From positions 1 through 64,000 of the forward strand of contig NZ_FORG01000016.1 in NCBI RefSeq assembly GCF_900113945.1: a stretch of 64,000 nt of DNA, in the 5' to 3' direction. Below the pieces are notes generated by a model that worked only from the letters and a program-made list of their open reading frames with translations, was not told the origin of the DNA and ran no database searches. Of this stretch, positions 7,661 to 13,958 are shown piece by piece. The position numbers were made by a program, and so were the translations under genes. Source of the stretch: Xenorhabdus mauleonii (GTDB taxonomy: Bacteria > Pseudomonadota > Gammaproteobacteria > Enterobacterales > Enterobacteriaceae). Each line of letters starts with the position of its first letter. The stretch's first letter is position 1.

Positions 7661-8749
7661 ATGGACAATTTAAAATATATTCCATTTCGTGATGTTAATT
7701 TTAATGATAGCTTTTTTGACTCCCTAAAATCAGACTATCAACATGGTTTTATTGAATGGGTTAATAAAAAAATCAATGATACAACCCAATTTTCATATGT
7801 CTTGTTCGATGAAAACAATAAAATTGATGGATTCATGTATCTTAAAATAGAAATGGGTATAGTAAATGATGTAACTCCTAATCTGTCAAAATCTAAGCAC
7901 CTAAAAATTGGAACATTTAAATTCAACCCACGAGGTACTCTTAGAGGACAACGATTTATAAAAAAAGTATTTGACCACGCCATTAATGAAAAAGTTGATG
8001 ATATATATGTAACTATATTTGATAAACATCAGTATCTTATCAAATTATTTATTATCTATGGATTCCAAGTATATGGTTCCAAACCATCTAAAAATGGTAA
8101 AGAGTGTGTTCTTGTAAGAGAAATGAAAACATTTCGCCTCACAACAAATGAATCTAATTGTTTAATAAATTATCCATATATAATCAACTCAAGCAGTTAT
8201 AATAAATATTTGTTATCAATTTATCCAGAATTTCACACTCGGCTTTTCCCAGATTCTAAGTTGGTAAACGAATCTCCAGATATTTTAAAAGACGTTTCTC
8301 ATTCAAATAGCATAAGAAAAATCTATATATGTGCAATTTCTAATGCGCTAAAGATACGTACTAATGATCAAATAGTTATATACAGAACAACCGATAGCAA
8401 GGGCCCTGCTCACTATCGTTCGGTAGTAACATCCATATGTATCGTAGAGTCAGTAACACATATCAACTCTTTTCAGAATGAAGATGATTTTGTGAATTTT
8501 TGTAAAAAATATTCTGTATTTTCAGAAGAAGAGCTCAGACAATACTACAAACTTAAAAGATACCCATACGTTATCAGCTTTACATATAATTTAGCCCTGC
8601 CAAAACGCATAACTAGAGCTACACTAATTGAAGTTGTGGGGTTAAATCCAGATGAACGTTGGAGTATAATCAAGCTAACGGATGAGAAGTTTAATAAAAT
8701 TATAGAGCTGAGTAATGTAGATGAAAGTATTATTATCAATAAAACCTGA
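7661..8749 (+). CDS. GNAT acetyltransferase fused to a PUA/ASCH-like domain
   Basis: A 362-residue two-part protein. Residues 1-150 have GNAT features: a beta strand, then RGTLRGQ (91-97) resembling the acetyl-CoA pyrophosphate loop, then LIKLFIIYGF (126-135), the usual last helix and strand. Residues 205-360 look like a PUA/EVE/ASCH-type nucleic-acid-binding fold (NDQIVIYRT at 235-243, then VTSICIVESV). The gene is clearly richer in A and T than its prophage neighbours, as expected of acquired cargo. It overlaps the next gene by 29 bases, so the two are translationally coupled. It lies between cI and the pL-like operators, where lambda carries rexAB. A toxin, exclusion or RNA-modifying role is inferred, not shown. 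Confidence 0.7.
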   Translation: MDNLKYIPFRDVNFNDSFFDSLKSDYQHGFIEWVNKKINDTTQFSYVLFDENNKIDGFMYLKIEMGIVNDVTPNLSKSKHLKIGTFKFNPRGTLRGQRFIKKVFDHAINEKVDDIYVTIFDKHQYLIKLFIIYGFQVYGSKPSKNGKECVLVREMKTFRLTTNESNCLINYPYIINSSSYNKYLLSIYPEFHTRLFPDSKLVNESPDILKDVSHSNSIRKIYICAISNALKIRTNDQIVIYRTTDSKGPAHYRSVVTSICIVESVTHINSFQNEDDFVNFCKKYSVFSEEELRQYYKLKRYPYVISFTYNLALPKRITRATLIEVVGLNPDERWSIIKLTDEKFNKIIELSNVDESIIINKT

Positions 8750-9101
8750 ATTCGCTGAAAAAATATTAAATGGCACTAAAAAGTACGAGTTCAGAAAAGG
8801 TATCTTTAAAAACACTTCCGTTCGCTCAGTTGTGATTTACGCAACAAAACCTGTTGGTCGAATAGTAGGTGAGTTTGATATTGAAACCATTATAGAAGAT
8901 GCCCCAGAAGCAGTATGGTATAAAACTTACGAATATGCTGGTATTAGCAAACAATTTTTTGATTCTTATTTCTTCAAAAAGAAAAAGGCTTTCGCTATCC
9001 AAATTGGCAAGGTAAAAAAATATAGCACTCCTATCCCGTTGGATGAATTTGGACATAATATTGTTGCCCCCCAGTCCTACAGATACCTGCCTTCATACTG
9101 A
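8721..9101 (+). CDS. ASCH domain protein, partner of the GNAT gene
   Basis: A 126-residue single-domain protein. It opens MKVLLSIKPEFAEKILNG and carries the ASCH signature GxKxxExR as GTKKYEFR (18-25), followed by a beta-rich core (VVIYATKPVGRIVGEF) and a C-terminal strand. ASCH domains are PUA-like RNA-binding folds; E. coli YqfB is an ASCH amidohydrolase acting on N4-acetylcytidine. Here the position of the YqfB catalytic Thr appears to be Glu (E23), so the same activity should not be assumed. The gene starts 29 bases inside the GNAT gene and is followed at once by a terminator, so the two form a closed unit. Confidence 0.75.
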   Translation: MKVLLSIKPEFAEKILNGTKKYEFRKGIFKNTSVRSVVIYATKPVGRIVGEFDIETIIEDAPEAVWYKTYEYAGISKQFFDSYFFKKKKAFAIQIGKVKKYSTPIPLDEFGHNIVAPQSYRYLPSY

Positions 9102-9103
9102 TT

Positions 9104-9122
9104 GCCCCAATAGGGGCTTTTT
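9104..9122 (+). terminator. Intrinsic terminator closing the GNAT-ASCH unit
   Basis: GCCCC (9104-9108) and GGGGC (9113-9117) with an AATA loop and five T residues. It begins three bases after the ASCH stop codon and separates the cassette from the pL-like promoter region. Confidence 0.85.
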
Positions 9123-9197
9123 ACACCTTACAGATAAATTTGTGACTATAATCACAATACCTCACCGGCGTAAAAATTTATTTCATTGTTAATCAAT

Positions 9198-9226
9198 TTG
9201 TTATACCAAAAGTACGATAATTTAAT
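9198..9226 (+). promoter_or_regulatory. Probable pL-like early promoter
   Basis: TTGTTA (9198-9203) and TTTAAT (9221-9226) are 17 bases apart and point toward the int operon. An operator (9203-9215) sits between the two elements and two more lie just downstream. This matches a repressor-controlled early left promoter. Confidence 0.55.
9203..9215. promoter_or_regulatory. Phage operator site OL1
   Basis: ATACCAAAAGTAC, the reverse orientation of the GTACTTTTGGTAC site with one terminal mismatch. It lies inside the pL-like promoter spacer. Confidence 0.65.
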
Positions 9227-9234
9227 TTAAATAC

Positions 9235-9247
9235 GTACTTTTGGTAC
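9235..9247. promoter_or_regulatory. Phage operator site OL2
   Basis: A perfect GTACTTTTGGTAC copy, at about the expected transcription start of the pL-like promoter, 32 bases from OL1 (start to start). Confidence 0.75.
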
Positions 9248-9258
9248 TTGTAAAATTC

Positions 9259-9271
9259 GTACTTTTGGTTC
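9259..9271. promoter_or_regulatory. Phage operator site OL3
   Basis: GTACTTTTGGTTC, one mismatch from the perfect site, 24 bases from OL2 (start to start). Together the three sites resemble a lambda-type tripartite operator. Confidence 0.65.
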
Positions 9272-9301
9272 AAAATTAACTCGTAGGGTACTGAAGCACT
9301 T

Positions 9302-9375
9302 TGCGGCTGATCAGATTTCCAGTCCAGCACCAGGGGGAACGACGCTTTCGTTCTTATTGGTCAGCCGCACTTTTT
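9302..9375 (+). ncRNA. Structured leader RNA ending in a terminator-like stem
   Basis: A perfect 9-bp closing stem TGCGGCTGA (9302-9310) with TCAGCCGCA (9361-9369) encloses an inner hairpin GAACGA (9337-9342) with TCGTTC (9348-9353), and is followed by five T residues (9371-9375). It lies in the untranslated leader of the pL-like operon. It could be an early terminator, an antitermination element like the HK022 put RNA, or a C4-type antisense RNA as in P1-like phages. The fold is seen in the sequence; the role is inference. Confidence 0.5.
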
Positions 9376-9384
9376 AGCTCTTAT

Positions 9385-9447
9385 AGATAAGGTCACTGGT
9401 TTGTTTCTTTTGTCACTCGGCACTCTCGGTAGCTGGTGGCCTTATCT
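9385..9447 (+). ncRNA. Second long hairpin in the pL-like leader
   Basis: Bases 9385-9399 can pair with 9433-9447 over about 15 positions (eight perfect, then three wobbles mixed in), enclosing a 33-base loop with a repeated CTCGG. It follows the first structured RNA by nine bases and precedes the first gene of the operon. Two tandem stems in an early phage leader recall put-type antitermination RNA. Confidence 0.45.
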
Positions 9448-9488
9448 GTAAGTGTGGAGTAGTTAAAAACAGTGTGGAGTAATTGACT

Positions 9489-9692
9489 ATGGAAATTAAA
9501 TTATTGGTAGATGAAAAGGTGATCACTACATATACAGAAGGTGAATCACCTATCAGATTTCTAGCTGACATATTCACTGCTATGGCAGTGGCGGATGAAG
9601 AAGCTCAAAAGGCTAAAAGCATCGCTAGAAAAAAACGCCTTATGGAGCTTACTGATCGATGGCTTAAAACGGATCACTCAGGTCAGCACTAA
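9489..9692 (+). CDS. Small prophage protein, first gene of the pL-like operon (67 aa)
   Basis: A 67-residue protein starting MEIKLLVDEKVITTYTEGE and ending in a basic helix (AQKAKSIARKKRLMELTDRWLK). The ATG at 9489 follows the motif GTGTGGAGTAATTGACT with good spacing of GGAG; a TTG two codons earlier is less likely. It is first after the structured leader, so it is expressed immediately on derepression. No known family is recognised. Confidence 0.6.
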   Translation: MEIKLLVDEKVITTYTEGESPIRFLADIFTAMAVADEEAQKAKSIARKKRLMELTDRWLKTDHSGQH

Positions 9693-9891
9693 TAGGATCA
9701 AGTAACCTAATCATTTGGGCTGAGATTGATTTTTTTTGTACGTCAACTGAACTGCTATTTAATTTGTATTTGAGGTTATTGATATCCTCCCGGTACACAT
9801 CGGCAGGCGTGTTTTCAAGTAAGGCAACAGATACGAAGCTAATAGCGCGTTCAATAGCTTCTAGGCGAGCTTCTAAAGAATCATTTTTCAT
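9664..9891 (-). CDS. Small prophage protein on the opposite strand (75 aa)
   Basis: An ATG at 9891 with AAGAGA upstream opens a 75-residue frame starting MKNDSLEARLEAIERAISFV and continuing as an amphipathic helix-rich protein. The composition is protein-like throughout. It runs against the plus-strand operon and overlaps the end of the preceding gene by 29 bases tail to tail. This orientation lowers confidence. No family is recognised. Confidence 0.5.
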   Translation of the reverse strand: MKNDSLEARLEAIERAISFVSVALLENTPADVYREDINNLKYKLNSSSVDVQKKSISAQMIRLLDPISADLSDPF

Positions 9892-10008
9892 TATCTTTTC
9901 TCTTGGTTGTTGTGGTGACTTCCAAGAATACCACCACCGCCTGAGGTGGTAAAACAACCAGGCATTAATTCACGTGTGGAGTAATAACGATAACCGACGG
10001 AGGTTAGC

Positions 10009-10380
10009 ATGAGTGAAAGTAGAGCAACGGTAGTACCGGATTTTTTATCCGAACTGGATGGCGGCGTATTCGAAAATAAACTGTCCGCATCATTAAACGC
10101 AGTTGCACTGGGGGTCATTAATAACGGTGGAAAAGGTAAAGTGATTGTTGAGATGGATATTGCCCGCTTGAACAATTCCATCGAAGAAAAGCGCGTCATG
10201 ATTTCCCATAAATTGAAATTTACCGCACCGACACCACGCGGAAAATCTTCAGAAGAAGATACGACTGAAACACCAATGTATGTTGGCAAGGGTGGGAAAT
10301 TATCCATCATGCAGGAAGATCAGGGTAATTTATTTTCCATTAATGGAGAGCCAGACGGAAAATTAAGAGCAGCGAACTGA
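10009..10380 (+). CDS. Conserved-type prophage protein upstream of DUF2303 gene (123 aa)
   Basis: A 123-residue protein starting MSESRATVVPDFLSELDGGVF, with a glycine-rich turn (VINNGGKGKVIVEMDI) and a charged middle rich in Glu and Thr. The start has GGAGGTTAGC directly upstream, and a GTGTGGAGTAAT copy lies 27 bases further up. It precedes a DUF2303 (YfdQ-like) gene, the position of yfdP in the CPS-53 prophage of E. coli, but I cannot confirm homology from sequence alone. Function unknown. Confidence 0.65.
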   Translation: MSESRATVVPDFLSELDGGVFENKLSASLNAVALGVINNGGKGKVIVEMDIARLNNSIEEKRVMISHKLKFTAPTPRGKSSEEDTTETPMYVGKGGKLSIMQEDQGNLFSINGEPDGKLRAAN

Positions 10381-10446
10381 TTTAATTTATTCCTATTTAA
10401 CTTTCAATATTCATTAATACTCAAAATAAAGAGTGGAGGTTTTATC

Positions 10447-11274
10447 ATGTCTCAATTAGATAGCACAGCTATTTCTCAAATTCAGGAAATGAGCATCGCC
10501 GCTTCATCTCTGGATGTAATTAAAAGTGCTAATTTCCCAGCTGCCCTTATTTCAGAAAATTATCGCATCGAAAGTTTGGAAGAGTTTGAACTTCTTCGAT
10601 ATCGTTTTCGTGGTGAAATGAAAACAACCAGTATTGATGATTTCGTCAAATATTCTATTGGTTATTCTGGTGAAGGTACCCGCTGCTTTATTGATGCGGA
10701 AAAAATGCGGGCTGAATCTATTTTTAATCTGGGCACACTTTCCCGCCCTGACCATGCAGATAATACGGCCAGCGTCACCTTAAAGAAAACGGCTCCCTTC
10801 CGTTCCTTGCTAGATATTAATGCCCGTAAACAACGGCAAAAAGATTTGGCTGAATGGCTGGAAGACTGGCATGAACATTTAACCGCGTTCGATAGTGACG
10901 GCAATGTATTAGATATCAAAAAAGCAGTCGCGGCCATTAGACGCATTACCATTGAAGCTACACAGTCCCAAGATCATGAAGAGCACGACTTCAGCGGCAA
11001 GCGCTCGGTATTAGAGAGTGTCGAAGCCAAAAGCAAAGAAGTGATGCCTGCGGTGTTTGAATTTAAATGTGTACCTTATGATGGCCTGTCAGAACGCCGG
11101 TTTAAATTGCGCTATAGCATCTTGACCGGTGATAACGTTCCAGTGCTGATACTGCGCATTGTGCAACTGGAAGCAAAAGAAGAAGCGATTGCCGGAGAAT
11201 TTCGCGATCTCCTGACAATTGAGTTTCAAGATGCCAACATTGAAACATTTATCGGTAATTTCTCAATCCGATAA
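10447..11274 (+). CDS. DUF2303 family (YfdQ-like) prophage protein
   Basis: A 275-residue protein with the layout of the DUF2303/YfdQ family of lambdoid prophages: an N-terminal helix, then YRFRGEMKTTSIDDFVKY, a FIDAEKMRAESIFNLGT stretch around residue 80-95, a central WLEDWHEHL segment and a C-terminal beta domain. The start follows a strong GGAGG site. The family is common near recombination genes in phage early-left operons; its biochemical function is not established. It is followed by a short hairpin-containing gap before an ANR-type gene. Confidence 0.75.
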   Translation: MSQLDSTAISQIQEMSIAASSLDVIKSANFPAALISENYRIESLEEFELLRYRFRGEMKTTSIDDFVKYSIGYSGEGTRCFIDAEKMRAESIFNLGTLSRPDHADNTASVTLKKTAPFRSLLDINARKQRQKDLAEWLEDWHEHLTAFDSDGNVLDIKKAVAAIRRITIEATQSQDHEEHDFSGKRSVLESVEAKSKEVMPAVFEFKCVPYDGLSERRFKLRYSILTGDNVPVLILRIVQLEAKEEAIAGEFRDLLTIEFQDANIETFIGNFSIR

Positions 11275-11365
11275 TGAGTAATAAATTAAGCGTCGTAATT
11301 GCGGCGCTTACTTAAAAATAATGTGTGGAGTAAATATCATATTTTTATTGCCATCTGGTGAATAT

Positions 11366-11626
11366 ATGACAAACGAACAATATTTTAATTTCGCCAATAA
11401 AGCTGTTTTATGTGAACAAAGTGAAAAATATATTCAAGCTGCTTTATTTTGGGGGAAAGCTGCTGATTGTGCGATGCATTATAAAAATAGAGGCTGGGCA
11501 ATATATCGCAAAGAGCACAATGAAATTAGAAATACATTGCATATTCGTCACGAAGGGGAATGCAAGAAAACAACCAATCGAAAAACGGCTGTGGTGTTAA
11601 AGGCGCATATTGATAGAAATAAATAA
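11366..11626 (+). CDS. ANR family transcriptional regulator
   Basis: An 86-residue protein starting MTNEQYFNFANKAVLCEQSEKYIQAALFWGKAADCA, the typical two-helix pattern of ANR proteins (AraC negative regulators such as Aar), which bind and inhibit AraC/XylS-type activators. A longer frame starts at 11321 but consists of hydrophobic residues read through the GTGTGGAGTAAA leader motif, so the internal ATG at 11366 is preferred. It overlaps no neighbour and ends 16 bases before the next gene's start. Phage copies may tune host or phage activators. Confidence 0.72.
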   Translation: MTNEQYFNFANKAVLCEQSEKYIQAALFWGKAADCAMHYKNRGWAIYRKEHNEIRNTLHIRHEGECKKTTNRKTAVVLKAHIDRNK

Positions 11627-11642
11627 AATACAGGTGAATATC

Positions 11643-11873
11643 ATGAAAAACACGTTGGAAGATTTAAATAACCATCTCTTTGCTCAATTGGAGCGATTGT
11701 CTGACGAAGATATTTCCGGTGAAGAATTAGAAATGGAAATCAGGCGCGGAAAAGCGATATCTGGTGTGGCAGTGCAGATTGTTAATAACGGTAAATTGGC
11801 ATTAGAGGCTCAACGAGCCTTCGGTTCTGGCGAGATCCCTGCAACCCCCAAATTTTTGGAGGCTCGGAAATGA
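11643..11873 (+). CDS. Small prophage protein coupled to an HNH nuclease (76 aa)
   Basis: A 76-residue protein starting MKNTLEDLNNHLFAQLERL, rich in Glu and Leu, with a long helix (ISGEELEMEIRRGKAISGVAVQIVNNGKLALEAQ). The ATG at 11643 has AGGTGA upstream. Its stop overlaps the next gene by four bases (ATGA), so it is coupled to the HNH endonuclease gene. Proteins of this kind beside HNH genes are frequent in lambdoid phages; the function is unknown. Confidence 0.65.
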   Translation: MKNTLEDLNNHLFAQLERLSDEDISGEELEMEIRRGKAISGVAVQIVNNGKLALEAQRAFGSGEIPATPKFLEARK

Positions 11874-12469
11874 AGAAAGCTCTGTTTTTCTATTCAGATG
11901 AAATGAAGCTGTGGATGAAGGAAAATTATAGGTTGGTACGACACCAACTTACAGATGCGTTTAATGTTCAATTTAACACGAACCAAAGCAGGGAAAGTGT
12001 TTGTGGACTACGTAAGCGATTAGGGTTACGTGTTAGGCAATCTGCTACATGGGAAAAAGGATATAAACCCATCCATACCGGCACTAAAGGCGTACTAAAA
12101 GCCACTAGCGGCTCATTCAAAGCAGGTCACGATGCGATTGGAAATAAGCGCGAGGTAGGAGCAGAACGTATTAACTCATGTGGCTACATGGAAATAAAAA
12201 TCGCCAATCCCAGCGTTTGGCGACTGAAGCATCTGGTTATTTGGGAAGAGCATCATGGCGAACGCTCTAAAAACCACGTAATTACTTTTAAAGATGGCAA
12301 TCCCCTAAATTGCCAAATTGATAACTTGGTATTGATTACCCGTACAGAGAATACCATTGTCAATAACACCAACAGAAAACTAAAAGCACCTGCAGAATTT
12401 AAATCGGTGTTAATCAATTTGGTAAAAATAGAACAGGTCATCGCAAGCAAGAGCGCCAATAACGCATAA
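11870..12469 (+). CDS. HNH endonuclease (HNH_3 type)
   Basis: A 199-residue protein. Residues 1-60 form a basic DNA-binding head starting MKKALFFYSDEMKLWM. Residues 110-165 carry the HNH_3-type nuclease core: WRLKHLVIWEEHHGE supplies the first His pair, and ITFKDGNPLNCQIDNLVLI supplies the Asn and Asp. This is the pattern of small phage HNH and homing-like nucleases. It follows its coupled partner by an ATGA overlap. It could be a free-standing homing nuclease or assist phage recombination. Confidence 0.8.
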   Translation: MKKALFFYSDEMKLWMKENYRLVRHQLTDAFNVQFNTNQSRESVCGLRKRLGLRVRQSATWEKGYKPIHTGTKGVLKATSGSFKAGHDAIGNKREVGAERINSCGYMEIKIANPSVWRLKHLVIWEEHHGERSKNHVITFKDGNPLNCQIDNLVLITRTENTIVNNTNRKLKAPAEFKSVLINLVKIEQVIASKSANNA

Positions 12470-12510
12470 CCAAAATTAATACCTTTTAATGAAATTAAGG
12501 AAAAATAAAA

Positions 12511-12981
12511 ATGAACAACACTGCAATTGATATAGCCGCAAGATTCAAAATGGCTTCAAAACTAGCTAAAAAAATGGGTGGAAATGAAATTACAATTAAC
12601 TGCGATGAATTAATAAAACTTTGTGAGGCAACAAAGAAACTCGCTGAATATAAAGACATGGAGCCTATGGCTCATTTCATTATCGGTGGCGATGGATTTA
12701 TTGGAGAAGCTCTTCACGAATATAAAAATGATTCTGACGTATTTCCCCTCTATCGCCATCCCAGCAAAGAGTCACTTAAATTTACTGCCGAAATAGAATT
12801 AACCGATTTCGTGAATGGAAGTAATGGTAAAGCGATAGCATATGGCAAGATATTCAATGACATTAAAAAACGTTTTTCAGATGGAACTGAAATAAAAACA
12901 TCCCTGATAACCAATCCTGAAACCTATAAAACTGATGGGTATATAAAAACTCAAAACTCTATTTATAAAATTAGGGAGTAA
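12511..12981 (+). CDS. Prophage protein of unknown function (156 aa)
   Basis: A 156-residue protein starting MNNTAIDIAARFKMASKLAKKMGGNEITI. An N-terminal helical half is followed by PMAHFIIGGDGFIGEALHEYKNDSDVFPLYRHPS, reminiscent of the LYRHP motif seen in many small lambdoid proteins of the left operon, and then a beta-rich tail. It is followed 6 bases later by a DUF551 gene. It probably belongs to the non-essential accessory set of the early-left operon. Confidence 0.6.
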   Translation: MNNTAIDIAARFKMASKLAKKMGGNEITINCDELIKLCEATKKLAEYKDMEPMAHFIIGGDGFIGEALHEYKNDSDVFPLYRHPSKESLKFTAEIELTDFVNGSNGKAIAYGKIFNDIKKRFSDGTEIKTSLITNPETYKTDGYIKTQNSIYKIRE

Positions 12982-12987
12982 AGAACA

Positions 12988-13323
12988 ATGATAAGCATCG
13001 ATAACGCACAAAATAATATTGGTTTGCCTGGGCACATTGACGATGGACGGGAGTGGGCAGATTGGTTATTGAAAAAGGCTGGTGAATGCAAGGCAACTCA
13101 GGGGATCCCATGGGTAAGTGTTCAGAAAAGAATGCCTGAAACCGATGAACCTTTTCCCACTTTGTGTCTTGTTTATATTTCCTTAGGTTCACCCCCTCGC
13201 GCAGATTTTAGCTACTGGGATGCCGACGAGAAACATTGGCAGCAACATGAAAACGATAAAATAACGCACTGGTGCTATTTGGAAGATATCCCCGCGCCAG
13301 TCATTGGGGTGAATCATGGTTAG
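12988..13323 (+). CDS. DUF551 domain prophage protein
   Basis: A 111-residue protein. The DUF551 signature is clear in the second half: WVSVQKRMPETDEPFPTLCLVYI (42-65), then DFSYWDADEKHW and ITHWCYLEDIPAP at the end, the usual closing motif of this domain. DUF551 proteins are common in the accessory part of lambdoid early-left operons and have no established function. It overlaps the following gene by 8 bases. Confidence 0.8.
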   Translation: MISIDNAQNNIGLPGHIDDGREWADWLLKKAGECKATQGIPWVSVQKRMPETDEPFPTLCLVYISLGSPPRADFSYWDADEKHWQQHENDKITHWCYLEDIPAPVIGVNHG

Positions 13324-13627
13324 TAACTCATTCCACCTCACACAGATAATAGCTTCGGCTTGGGGTGATCCTTCGGATATCACCGATGCAGTATGGCATG
13401 CCGGATACCGCAAGCCAGAACGGGAAGCAAAGGAAATTGCCGCACTGACTATCGACATTATGGAGGGAGTGCCCGATGGGGAGCCCTATTCAGCAAGACC
13501 AAAAAATCTGGATGATATTCTTAGTTTAGAACTGAAAAACATTGTTTTTGATACGGTGTGGGATGGAAAGGCGACGCCGGCGGGAGTGGCTCGAATCATT
13601 TTGAGGTGTGGTTATCAAAAGGGATAA
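13316..13627 (+). CDS. Prophage protein of unknown function (103 aa)
   Basis: A 103-residue acidic protein starting MVSNSFHLTQIIASAWGDPSDI. Its start lies inside the DUF551 gene (8-base overlap), which suggests coupled translation. The last 40 residues (LKNIVFDTVWDGKATPAGVARIILRCGY) look like a compact helical domain. No family is recognised. It is the last accessory gene before excisionase. Confidence 0.6.
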   Translation: MVSNSFHLTQIIASAWGDPSDITDAVWHAGYRKPEREAKEIAALTIDIMEGVPDGEPYSARPKNLDDILSLELKNIVFDTVWDGKATPAGVARIILRCGYQKG

Positions 13628-13715
13628 TAAAGAATCAAAACCATTAATCAAAGGCTGTTAAAAGTAGCAGCCCAATATTGTTAAGTTATCCTTAATTTAA
13701 GGTATGGGAAGAGCT

Positions 13716-13958
13716 ATGGCACGAACTCAAACACTTAGGGAATGGGCTGAACAGGAATTTTCTGAACCAGTTCCAAGCTACCAGACTCTAATACGTTATG
13801 CAAAAAATGGAATGATTTCCCCCAGACCATATAAAGCCGGAAGATGCTGGAGAGTTGAACTAAATGCCAGATTTATTGGATTTATAGAAAAACCTATTAT
13901 CAAGAAAAATGATGATCCCAGACTTATGAGGATTTTAGAAGATGGCTCGTCCACGTAA
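13716..13958 (+). CDS. Phage excisionase (Xis)
   Basis: An 80-residue small basic protein starting MARTQTLREWAEQEFSEPVPSYQTLIRYAKNGMI, followed by SPRPYKAGRCWRVELNARFIG. This is the winged-helix pattern of lambda-type excisionases: helix, recognition helix, then a wing with the Gly-Arg-Trp-Arg motif. It bends attachment-site DNA and directs Int toward excision. The ATG at 13716 (GGGAAGAG upstream) is preferred to the one four codons earlier. It overlaps int by 17 bases, as in many xis-int pairs. Confidence 0.8.
   Translation: MARTQTLREWAEQEFSEPVPSYQTLIRYAKNGMISPRPYKAGRCWRVELNARFIGFIEKPIIKKNDDPRLMRILEDGSST

Noticed and set aside
8721-9101. ASCH protein as a YqfB-type N4-acetylcytidine amidohydrolase
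   Set aside because: The signature matches ASCH in general, but the residue aligned with the YqfB catalytic Thr appears to be Glu, so this activity is not assigned.
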